Source: Pseudoduganella flava (GTDB taxonomy: Bacteria; Pseudomonadota; Gammaproteobacteria; Burkholderiales; Burkholderiaceae_D). Taken from it: a stretch of 64,000 nt of DNA. Numbering within the stretch: the stretch's first letter is position 1; each line of letters begins with the position of its first letter. Both the position numbers and the translations under genes were made by a program. Under the pieces are notes generated by a model. That model was not told where the DNA came from, ran no database searches, and saw nothing but the letters and a program-made list of their open reading frames with translations. Location of the stretch: positions 1-64,000 of the forward strand of contig NZ_VLKW01000015.1 of assembly GCF_007830495.1 (NCBI RefSeq), given 5' to 3'. Shown here in pieces: positions 53,900-61,589 of the stretch.

Positions 53900-54044
53900 G
53901 GGCCAGATTATAGCGGCGCAGAGGCGGCTACGACGGCGCCGCACGCAGGGGCGTGCAGTTCCGCTATCATAGTCGGCCATACCGGCCCGGCGGCACTGCC
54001 TGCCGGGCACTTTTACCAGGGTCCGTACCGCATGTCCCGCATCG

Positions 54045-54983
54045 ATGTCCTTCGCTAACCTCGCGCGGCTGGCCCGCGAACCCGCGCTGCGCATGCTGCT
54101 GGTGAACGCGGGCGATGCCGAAAGCCTGACCTGGTCCGGTCTTGTCCAGCCGCTGCGCCGCGCGCAGCGCGCCCACCCCGGCTTCACGCTCGACGTGCGC
54201 ACGCTCGAGGCGGCGGCGCGCGAGCCGGGCGACGGCTGGCACGTGGCGCTGCTGGTCGCCGATGAGCAGCAGCCCGCGCCTCAGGCCGACCTGCTGCACG
54301 CGGCGCTGGAGCGCTGCCGCGGGGCCCAATACTGGGGCGGCGTCGGCGCGGCCGTGCTGTGGCTTGCCGAGCAGGGCCTGGCGGCCGGCGTGCGCATCGC
54401 GCTGCCGTGGGCCCTGTATGCCGATACCGAGGAAATCGCCGAGCGGGCCATCCTGACGCCGCACCTGTTCGAGCTGGACGGCCGGGTGCTCAGCTGCTGC
54501 GGCGGCGCGGCCAGCATCGACTTCGCGCTGACGCTGATCGAGCACCTGCTGGGCGGCGGCACCAGCGCCGTCGTCAAGGAAGCGCTGTGCATCGACCGCG
54601 TGCGCGGCGCCGAGGAACGCCAGCGCGTGGCCTTGCAGGCCCGCTTCGGCGCGCTGCAGCCGAAGCTGTCGGAAGCGGTCACGCTGATGGAGGCGAACAT
54701 CGAGGAGCCGCTGTCCACCGACGACATCGCTCAGCTGGTCGGCCTGTCGCGGCGCCAGCTGGAGCGCCTGTTCAAGCAATACCTGGGCAGCCTGCCGTCG
54801 CGCTACTACCTCGAACTGCGCCTGCAGCGGGCGCGCCAGCTGCTGCTGGAAACCAACCATTCGATCGTGCAGGTAGGGCTGATGTGCGGTTTCTCGTCCG
54901 GCTCCCATTTCTCCACCGCATTCGGCGCGCTGTTCGGCAATACGCCGCGGGAGGAGCGGCAGCGCAAGCTGGCGGGGGCATAG
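54045..54983 (+). CDS. argR: GlxA-type AraC regulator, ArgR-like, of the arginine cluster
   Basis: 312 residues. The N-terminal DJ-1/PfpI-like domain (about 1-180, with LHAALERCRGAQYWGGVGAAV and YADTEEIAERAILTPHLFEL) is followed by an AraC DNA-binding domain (EEPLSTDDIAQLVGLSRRQLERLFKQ, then IVQVGLMCGFSSGSHFSTAF). Pseudomonas ArgR, which activates aru and gdhB in response to arginine, has the same architecture, and this gene lies directly upstream of the aru/ast operon. The stop codon lies inside an 18-bp palindrome. Confidence 0.85.
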   Translation: MSFANLARLAREPALRMLLVNAGDAESLTWSGLVQPLRRAQRAHPGFTLDVRTLEAAAREPGDGWHVALLVADEQQPAPQADLLHAALERCRGAQYWGGVGAAVLWLAEQGLAAGVRIALPWALYADTEEIAERAILTPHLFELDGRVLSCCGGAASIDFALTLIEHLLGGGTSAVVKEALCIDRVRGAEERQRVALQARFGALQPKLSEAVTLMEANIEEPLSTDDIAQLVGLSRRQLERLFKQYLGSLPSRYYLELRLQRARQLLLETNHSIVQVGLMCGFSSGSHFSTAFGALFGNTPREERQRKLAGA

Positions 54984-55099
54984 GGTCAGGCCCGGCGCTG
55001 CGCGCCGGGCCTGACCCTAGACTTTGTATATTGGGGTTAAGTCTTGACGCGACCAACCCAAAATGCAACTTCTTGGGTCAGACCCAGCGGGTCCGACCC
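54981..55099. repeat. Dispersed palindromic repeat, family A, long copy 2
   Basis: It begins with a perfect 18-bp stem and 3-nt loop (54981-54998 with 55002-55019) that includes the argR stop codon. It then shares blocks with 43296-43393, ending in GGGTCAGACCC (55075-55085) and GGGTCCGACCC (55089-55099). The strong hairpin could slow or end transcription, although no T tract follows. Confidence 0.72.
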
Positions 55100-55120
55100 T
55101 GCACCGATATATAAAAATTC

Positions 55121-55149
55121 TTGTCGCACTTTCAAAAGAGTTTTAGCAT
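55121..55149 (+). promoter_or_regulatory. Candidate astC operon promoter
   Basis: TTGTCG (55121-55126) and TAGCAT (55144-55149) are separated by 17 nt, each with two mismatches to consensus, which fits an activator-dependent promoter. It lies 73 nt upstream of astC, within a short A/T-rich stretch. No ArgR site was identified with confidence. Confidence 0.4.
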
Positions 55150-55221
55150 CCCCGCTTTTACAATGGGTACTCACCGTGGACTTGCCGCGGCTGTACCTCT
55201 TAACTCTGATGGGGAATGCCA

Positions 55222-56466
55222 ATGAACGCCAAGCTTGATTCGACTGTTACCACTCGCCCTGTCACCCGGCAGACGTATGACGAAGTGCTCGTGCCGACCT
55301 ATGCGCCGGCCGCGATGGTACCGGTGCGAGCAGCGGGTCTGGAACTGTGGGACCAGGCCGGCAAGCGTTACCTGGACTTCACCTCCGGCATCGCCGTCGC
55401 GGCGCTCGGCCATTGCAACCCGATCGTCGTCGAGGCGCTGACCCGCCAGGCCAACACGCTGTGGCACCTGGGGAACGGCTACACGAACGAACCCGTGCTG
55501 CGCCTCGGCCTGGCGATGACGGAAGCGACGTTCGCCGACCGCGCGTTCTTCTGCAACTCCGGCGCGGAAGCCAACGAGGCCGCGCTGAAGCTGGCGCGCA
55601 AGCATGCGCACGCGAAGTTCGGCCCGCACAAGTCGCGCATCATCTCGTGCTTCAACTCGTTCCACGGCCGCACGCTGTTTACCGTGTCCGTCGGCGGCCA
55701 GTCGAAATACACCGAAGGCTTCGAGCCGCTGCCGCCGTCGATCGACCACATCCCGTACAACGACATCGAAGCGGCACGCGCCGCGATCGGCGACGACGTC
55801 TGCGCCGTGATCGTCGAGCCGGTGCAGGGCGAAGGCGGCGTGATGCCAGGTAATCCTGAATTCCTGCAGGAGCTCCGTGCACTGTGCGACAAGACCGGCG
55901 CGCTGCTGATCTTCGACGAAGTCCAGTGCGGCATGGGCCGTACCGGTTCGCTGTTCGCCTACATGGGCTATGGCGTGACGCCGGACATCCTGACGTCGGC
56001 CAAGGCGCTGGGCAACGGCTTCCCCGTCGCCGCGATGCTGACGACGCACGAGCTGGCGAAAGTCCTGTCCGTCGGCACCCACGGCACCACCTACGGCGGC
56101 AACCCGCTGGCCACCACCGTCGCGCTGACCGTGTTCGAGACGATCAACCAGCCGGCGTTCCTGGCCCGCGTGAAGGAAGCGAGCCTGTACCTGATCGAGC
56201 AGCTGGAAGAACTGATCCGCGACTATCCGCAGGTGTTCACCGCCGTGCGCGGCGCCGGCCTGTTGCTGGGCCTCGTCGTCGGCGAGGAGTTCAAGGGCCG
56301 CTCGAAGGACATCCAGCGCGCCGTCGAGGCGGAAGGCCTGATGGTGCTGATCGCCGGACCGGACGTCGTGCGCCTGGCTCCGGCGCTGATCGTCACCGAC
56401 GCGCAGATCGACGAAGCGCTGCAACTGATGCGCAAGGGCCTGGACGCGCTGCTGGCGGCCAAGTAA
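55222..56466 (+). CDS. astC: Succinylornithine/acetylornithine transaminase
   Basis: A 414-residue class III aminotransferase. PLP motifs: FCNSGAEANEAALKLARKH, FNSFHGRTLFTVSVGG, LLIFDEVQCGMGRTG, and the Schiff-base Lys in LTSAKALGNGFPVAAML. In the arginine succinyltransferase pathway it converts succinylornithine and 2-oxoglutarate to succinylglutamate semialdehyde and glutamate. ArgD-like activity is also possible, but the operon position (before aruF) supports AstC/AruC. The ATG at 55222 is preferred; another lies two codons upstream. Confidence 0.93.
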   Translation: MNAKLDSTVTTRPVTRQTYDEVLVPTYAPAAMVPVRAAGLELWDQAGKRYLDFTSGIAVAALGHCNPIVVEALTRQANTLWHLGNGYTNEPVLRLGLAMTEATFADRAFFCNSGAEANEAALKLARKHAHAKFGPHKSRIISCFNSFHGRTLFTVSVGGQSKYTEGFEPLPPSIDHIPYNDIEAARAAIGDDVCAVIVEPVQGEGGVMPGNPEFLQELRALCDKTGALLIFDEVQCGMGRTGSLFAYMGYGVTPDILTSAKALGNGFPVAAMLTTHELAKVLSVGTHGTTYGGNPLATTVALTVFETINQPAFLARVKEASLYLIEQLEELIRDYPQVFTAVRGAGLLLGLVVGEEFKGRSKDIQRAVEAEGLMVLIAGPDVVRLAPALIVTDAQIDEALQLMRKGLDALLAAK

Positions 56467-56579
56467 GGCTGTGAAGCGGGCGCATTGCCCGCCATTCCAA
56501 CGACAGCGTCGTCCATACAGCCCGCGCGGCTGCGTTCATCGCAGTGCGCGCGGGCGTTCTTATTCATACAGGAGTGCCT

Positions 56580-57626
56580 ATGTACGTCGTCCGTCCGGTG
56601 GAAACCGCGGATATCCCTGCGCTCGAATCGCTGGCCGCGGTGACGATGCCCGGCGTGCACACGCTGCCGCGCAGCCGCGACAAGATCGAGCTGGCCGTCG
56701 AGCGCTCGCTCGCGTCGTTCGCGGCCCAGGTCGACATTCCCAGCGAGGAGTCGTACCTGTTCGTGCTCGAGTCACTGACGGAGCGCCACCCGGCCGAACG
56801 CCGCATCTGCGGCACGGCGGCGATCTTCGCTTCCGCCGGCTCGAACGGCACCTATTTCTCGTTCCGTAACGACGTCATCCAGCAGGTCTCGCGCGACCTG
56901 AACATCTGCCACAGCGTGCACGCGCTGACCCTGTGCTCGGAGCTGACGGCGTATTCGCAGCTGTCGTCGTTCTATGCCGATCCCGCGGTGCAGGACGGCC
57001 CGGAGGCGGCGCTGCTGTCCCGTTCCCGCCTGCTGTACGCATTGCAGCAACCGCAGCGCTTCGGCGACCGCTTCTTCGTGCCGCTGGCCGGCGTGACGGA
57101 CGAAGCGGGCGAATCGCCGTTCTGGAACGCGCTGGGCCGCAAGTTCTTCAAGATGGACTTCCTCGATGCCGAACGGGTGATCGGCGGCGCGCGCAACCGC
57201 ACGCTGATCGTCGAGCTGATGCCCCATTACCCCGTCTATGTGCCGCTGCTGCCCGGCGATGCGCAAGCCGTGATGGGCCAGATCCATCCTTCCGGCGAGC
57301 TGGCGTTCAACCTGCTGACGGCCGAAGGCTTCGAGGCCGACGAATACATCGACATCTTCGACGGCGGCCCGATCCTGCAGGCGCACAAGCACGCGCTGCG
57401 CACGTTCAACAGCTCGCAGACGCTGCGCGTGCGTACCGGCGCGTCGACGAGCCGCGAAGGCCAGCGCCTGAACTACGCGATCTCGAACAACGGCAGCGCC
57501 GGTTTTCGCGCGATCACACTTGCCTGCCCGGACCTGGACGGTGTCGAAGCCGTCGCATTGACACCGGAACTGCAAGACCTGCTGCGCGTCGCCGAGGGCG
57601 ACAGCGTGACCTGCGTACGCATCTGA
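56580..57626 (+). CDS. aruF: Arginine/ornithine succinyltransferase, alpha subunit
   Basis: A 348-residue subunit of arginine N-succinyltransferase (first step of the AST pathway). Conserved segments include YVVRPVETADIPALESLA at the N-terminus, NICHSVHALTLCSELTAYS, ESPFWNALGRKFFKMDFLDAE and LMPHYPVYVPLLPGDAQAV. The enzyme transfers succinyl from succinyl-CoA to arginine. CAGGAGTGCCT precedes the ATG. The paralogous beta subunit begins 10 nt downstream, so this is the two-subunit AruFG arrangement rather than the single AstA of enterobacteria. Confidence 0.93.
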   Translation: MYVVRPVETADIPALESLAAVTMPGVHTLPRSRDKIELAVERSLASFAAQVDIPSEESYLFVLESLTERHPAERRICGTAAIFASAGSNGTYFSFRNDVIQQVSRDLNICHSVHALTLCSELTAYSQLSSFYADPAVQDGPEAALLSRSRLLYALQQPQRFGDRFFVPLAGVTDEAGESPFWNALGRKFFKMDFLDAERVIGGARNRTLIVELMPHYPVYVPLLPGDAQAVMGQIHPSGELAFNLLTAEGFEADEYIDIFDGGPILQAHKHALRTFNSSQTLRVRTGASTSREGQRLNYAISNNGSAGFRAITLACPDLDGVEAVALTPELQDLLRVAEGDSVTCVRI

Positions 57627-57636
57627 GGAGACACCC

Positions 57637-58686
57637 ATGCTTGTTGTACGCGCCATCAACGAACGCGATCTGAACGGCCTGTTCGAACTGGCCAGCCAGG
57701 TCGGCACGGGCATGACGACGCTGAAACCGGACATGAAAATGCTCGGCGACCGCCTTGCCACCGCGTGCGCGTCGTTCGCCGAAACGATCCCGCCGGAAGA
57801 GCGGGACTACATGTTCGTCATGGAAGACACGGCGACCGGCCGGCTGGCCGGCGTCTGCGCGATCAAGGGCGCCGTCGGCCTGACGGAGCCGTTCTACAAC
57901 TACCGGATCGGCACGCTGGTGCATTCGAGCCGCGAACTCTCCGTCTTCACGAAGATGGAGACGCTGTACCTGTCGAACGATCTGACCGGGTCGTCGGAAC
58001 TGTGCTCGCTGTTCCTGCACCCGGACTACCGCACGGGGCACAACGGCAAGCTGCTGTCGAAAAGCCGCTTCCTGTTCATCGCCCAGTTCCCGCACCTGTT
58101 CACCGAAAAGATCATCGCCGAGATGCGCGGTTACCAGGCCGAGGACGGCAGCTCGCCGTTCTACGAAGGCCTGGGCCGGCACTTCTTCAAGATGGACTTC
58201 CACCACGTCGACGACCTGACGGCGCTGGGCAAGAAGTCGTTCATCGCCGAGCTGATGCCGCGCCAGCCGCTGTACATCGCCTACCTGCCGCAGGCGGCGC
58301 AGGACGTGGTGGGCCAGGTGCACAAGTCCACCGCGCCGGCGCGCCGGCTGCTGGAACAGGAAGGCATGCATTACGAAGGCTATGTCGACATCTTCGATGC
58401 CGGCCCCGTGCTGCAGGCGCGCGTCTCCGAACTGCGGGCGATCCGGCAGAGCGAGCTGGCCGTGATCGCGCCGGACGAGGACATCGTGCATGCCTGCGCG
58501 CCCGCGACGACGGAGCCGACGCTCGTGTCGAACACGACCCTGAAGGACTTCCGGATGATCGTCAGCGAAGCCGTCAACGTCAACGGCAGCATCGACCTGT
58601 CGTCCGCCGAACAACAACTGCTGCGCTGCCGTACCGGCGACACCGTGCGCACGCTGCCACTGAATGTGAGGAAGAACAATGCCTGA
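57637..58686 (+). CDS. aruG: Arginine succinyltransferase, beta subunit
   Basis: A 349-residue paralogue of AruF and member of the AstA family: VVRAINERDLNGLFELASQ, FYNYRIGTLVHSSREL, LFLHPDYRTGHNGKLLSKSR, SPFYEGLGRHFFKMDFHHVD, LMPRQPLYIAYLPQAAQDV. The segments HPDYRTGHNGKLL and GLGRHFFKMDF are the most conserved of the family. It overlaps astD by 8 nt. Confidence 0.94.
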   Translation: MLVVRAINERDLNGLFELASQVGTGMTTLKPDMKMLGDRLATACASFAETIPPEERDYMFVMEDTATGRLAGVCAIKGAVGLTEPFYNYRIGTLVHSSRELSVFTKMETLYLSNDLTGSSELCSLFLHPDYRTGHNGKLLSKSRFLFIAQFPHLFTEKIIAEMRGYQAEDGSSPFYEGLGRHFFKMDFHHVDDLTALGKKSFIAELMPRQPLYIAYLPQAAQDVVGQVHKSTAPARRLLEQEGMHYEGYVDIFDAGPVLQARVSELRAIRQSELAVIAPDEDIVHACAPATTEPTLVSNTTLKDFRMIVSEAVNVNGSIDLSSAEQQLLRCRTGDTVRTLPLNVRKNNA

Positions 58687-60154
58687 ACCGACTCTGTCTA
58701 ACCTGATCGCCGGCCAATGGCAGGCCGGCCACGGCGCCGGATTCGCCACCGTCAACCCGGCCACCGGTGCCGAGACGTGGCGCGGCAATGCCGCGTCGCC
58801 GGAAGACGTGGCGGCCGCGTGCGCCGCCGCCCGCAACGCCTTCGAGGCGTGGGCCGAGCGGCCGCTGGCCGAGCGCATCGCGATCGCGACGAAGTTCCGC
58901 GACCTGCTGAAGGAACATAACGAGGCGCTGGCCGAACTGATCGCCGAGGAAGTGGGCAAGCCGATGTGGGAAGCCCGCACGGAAGTGACGACGATGGCGA
59001 ACAAGGTCGACATCTCGGTGCAGTCGTACAACGCGCGCACGGGCGAAGTGCACAACAAGGTGGCGGACGGCGAGGCCGTGCTGCGCCACCGGCCGCACGG
59101 CGTGTTCGCCGTGTTCGGCCCCTATAATTTCCCCGGCCACCTGCCGAACGGCCACATCGTGCCGGCCCTGATCGCCGGGAACACCGTCGTGTTCAAGCCC
59201 AGCGAATATGCGCCGCGCACGGCGATGAAGACGGTCGAGCTGTGGCAGCAGGCGGGCGTGCCGGCCGGCGTGATCAACCTCGTCAACGGCGGCCGCGATA
59301 CCGGCGTGGCGCTCGGCGCCAACCCCGACATCGATGGCGTGCTGTTCACCGGCTCCAGCCAGACGGGCGCCGCGCTGCACCGCCAGTTCGGCGGCCAGCC
59401 GGGCAAGCTGCTGGCCCTCGAAATGGGCGGCAATAACCCGCTCGTCGTGTGGGACGTGCAGGACATCGACGCGGCCGTGTTCATGGCGATCCAGTCCGCG
59501 TTCATCTCCGCGGGCCAGCGCTGCACGTGCGCGCGCCGGCTCGTCGTGCAGAAGGGCGAGCGGGGCGATGCGTTCGTGCGCCGGCTCGTCGACGTGGCCG
59601 CGAAGATCCAGGTGGGCGAATCGCATGCCGAGCCTCAGCCGTTCATGGGCCCCGTGGTGTCCGCCGCCGTCGCCGAAAAGCTGGTGCAGGCGCAGCACGA
59701 CATGGTCGCGAAGGGCGGCAAGCTGCTGCTGGAAATGAAGCAGCTGCAGCCGGGCACCGGCTTTGTGTCGGCCGGTATCGTCGACGTGACCGATGCGCAA
59801 GGCATTCCGGATGAAGAGTGGTTCGGCCCCCTGCTGCAGGTGTATCGCACGGACGATTTCAACGCGGCGCTGCGCATCGCGAACAACACGGCATTCGGCC
59901 TCGCGGCCGGGCTGCTGTCGAACGACGAGAGCCTGTGGAAGACGTTCCAGCTGCGCGCCCGCGCCGGCATCGTCAACTGGAACCGGCCGACGACGGGCGC
60001 GGCCAGCACGGCGCCGTTCGGCGGCGTCGGCAAGTCCGGCAACCACCGCCCGAGCGCCTACTACGCTGCGGACTATTGCGCCTATCCGGTCGCCTCGATC
60101 GAGAACAGCGAGCTGGCGCTGCCGGCCAAGCTGTCGCCGGGCCTGACGTTCTGA
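58679..60154 (+). CDS. astD: Succinylglutamate-semialdehyde dehydrogenase
   Basis: A 491-residue aldehyde dehydrogenase that oxidises succinylglutamate semialdehyde with NAD+. Cofactor and active-site motifs: FAVFGPYNFPGHLPNGHIVPALIAGN, FTGSSQTGAAL, the catalytic Glu in ALEMGGNNPLVVWD, and the catalytic Cys in SAGQRCTCARRLVV. The ATG overlaps the aruG end by 8 nt. Third enzyme of the AST route after AstB and AstC. Confidence 0.95.
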   Translation: MPEPTLSNLIAGQWQAGHGAGFATVNPATGAETWRGNAASPEDVAAACAAARNAFEAWAERPLAERIAIATKFRDLLKEHNEALAELIAEEVGKPMWEARTEVTTMANKVDISVQSYNARTGEVHNKVADGEAVLRHRPHGVFAVFGPYNFPGHLPNGHIVPALIAGNTVVFKPSEYAPRTAMKTVELWQQAGVPAGVINLVNGGRDTGVALGANPDIDGVLFTGSSQTGAALHRQFGGQPGKLLALEMGGNNPLVVWDVQDIDAAVFMAIQSAFISAGQRCTCARRLVVQKGERGDAFVRRLVDVAAKIQVGESHAEPQPFMGPVVSAAVAEKLVQAQHDMVAKGGKLLLEMKQLQPGTGFVSAGIVDVTDAQGIPDEEWFGPLLQVYRTDDFNAALRIANNTAFGLAAGLLSNDESLWKTFQLRARAGIVNWNRPTTGAASTAPFGGVGKSGNHRPSAYYAADYCAYPVASIENSELALPAKLSPGLTF

Positions 60155-60162
60155 GGTGAGCA

Positions 60163-61500
60163 ATGACGCGTGAATTCAATTTCGACGGCCTGGTGGGCCC
60201 GTCGCACAACTACGCCGGCCTCTCGTTCGGCAACGTCGCCTCGTTCAACAACGTCAAGAGCGCATCGAACCCGAAGCAGGCCGCGTTGCAGGGCCTGGCG
60301 AAAATGCGTGCGCTGGCCGCGCGCGGCTTCGCGCAGGGCGTGCTGCCGCCGCAGGCCCGCCCGAACTTTCGCCTGCTGCGCAGCCTGGGCTTCACGGGCA
60401 GCGATGCGGACGTGCTGGCGCGCGCTTACAAGGAGTCGCCCGTGATTCTGGCCTGTGCGTATTCTGCGTCGCCGATGTGGACCGCCAACGCGGCCACCGT
60501 CAGCCCGTCGCGCGACACGCAGGACGGCAAGGTGCACTTCACGCCGGCGAACCTGAACAACAAGCTGCACCGCTCGCACGAGCATGAGCAGTCGGCGCGC
60601 GCGCTGCGGGCGATTTTCCACGACGAGCGCCACTTCGCCGTGCACGATGCGCTGCCCGCCACGCCGGCGTTCGGCGACGAGGGCGCCGCCAACCACACGC
60701 GCCTGTGCCGCGAGCATGGCGCCGATGCGGTCGAAGTATTCGTCTACGGCCGCGTGGAATTCGACCCAGCCGCGCCGGCACCGAAGCGCTACCCGGCCCG
60801 GCAGACGCTGGAAGCCTCCCAGGCGGTGGCGCGGCTGCATGGGCTGTCCGCCGCGCACACCGTATACCTGCAGCAGAATCCAGACGTGATCGACCAGGGC
60901 GTGTTCCACAACGACGTGATCGCCGTCGGCAATGCGGACGTGCTGTTCTACCACGAGCAGGCATTCGCGGACGAGCAGGGCGCGCTGTTCCAGTTGCGCC
61001 AGGCGCTGGCCGGCGTTGATGCCGAGCTGCGCACGATCCGCGTCGCCACCAGCCAGGTGTCGGTGGCCGACGCGGTGCACAGCTACCTGTTCAACAGCCA
61101 GCTGCTGTCCAAGCCCGACGGCAGGATGGCCCTCGTGATCCCCCGCGAATGCGAGGAAAACGCGGCGGTGGCCCGCTATCTGGAGGAGCTGGTCGGGAGC
61201 GGCGGGCCGGTGGACGAGCTGATTCACTTCGACCTGCGCCAGAGCATGCGCAACGGCGGCGGGCCCGCCTGCCTGCGGCTGCGCGTGGCCCTCACCGATG
61301 GGGAGGCTGCGGCCATGCACCAGGGAGTATTGATGACCGAAGAGCTGTACCACAAGCTGGTGGGCTGGGTGGAAAAACACTATCGCGACCAACTGGAGCC
61401 GGCCGACCTGGCCGATCCGGCGCTGGCCGTCGAGGTGCGCACCGCACTGGAGGAACTGGAACGCCTCCTCGGGCTGCCAGGGTTGTATGATCTGAGTTGA
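60163..61500 (+). CDS. astB: N-succinylarginine dihydrolase
   Basis: A 445-residue enzyme that hydrolyses succinylarginine to succinylornithine, CO2 and 2 NH3. It starts [20 protein letters not shown], the signature of AstB; other conserved segments are [17 protein letters not shown] (catalytic Cys/His region), [19 protein letters not shown], and [14 protein letters not shown] near the C-terminus, with the catalytic Cys in GPACLR. Starts 8 nt after astD. A GC-rich hairpin without a T tract (61507-61534) follows the stop. Confidence 0.95.
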   Translation: MTREFNFDGLVGPSHNYAGLSFGNVASFNNVKSASNPKQAALQGLAKMRALAARGFAQGVLPPQARPNFRLLRSLGFTGSDADVLARAYKESPVILACAYSASPMWTANAATVSPSRDTQDGKVHFTPANLNNKLHRSHEHEQSARALRAIFHDERHFAVHDALPATPAFGDEGAANHTRLCREHGADAVEVFVYGRVEFDPAAPAPKRYPARQTLEASQAVARLHGLSAAHTVYLQQNPDVIDQGVFHNDVIAVGNADVLFYHEQAFADEQGALFQLRQALAGVDAELRTIRVATSQVSVADAVHSYLFNSQLLSKPDGRMALVIPRECEENAAVARYLEELVGSGGPVDELIHFDLRQSMRNGGGPACLRLRVALTDGEAAAMHQGVLMTEELYHKLVGWVEKHYRDQLEPADLADPALAVEVRTALEELERLLGLPGLYDLS

Positions 61501-61589
61501 ACCAAGGACGGGGCCGGGCGATCCCCGGCCCGTCGCATGTTTGGCGTGGCCACGAGCCCGGCGCCATCACATCATTTACGGAGAAGCAG

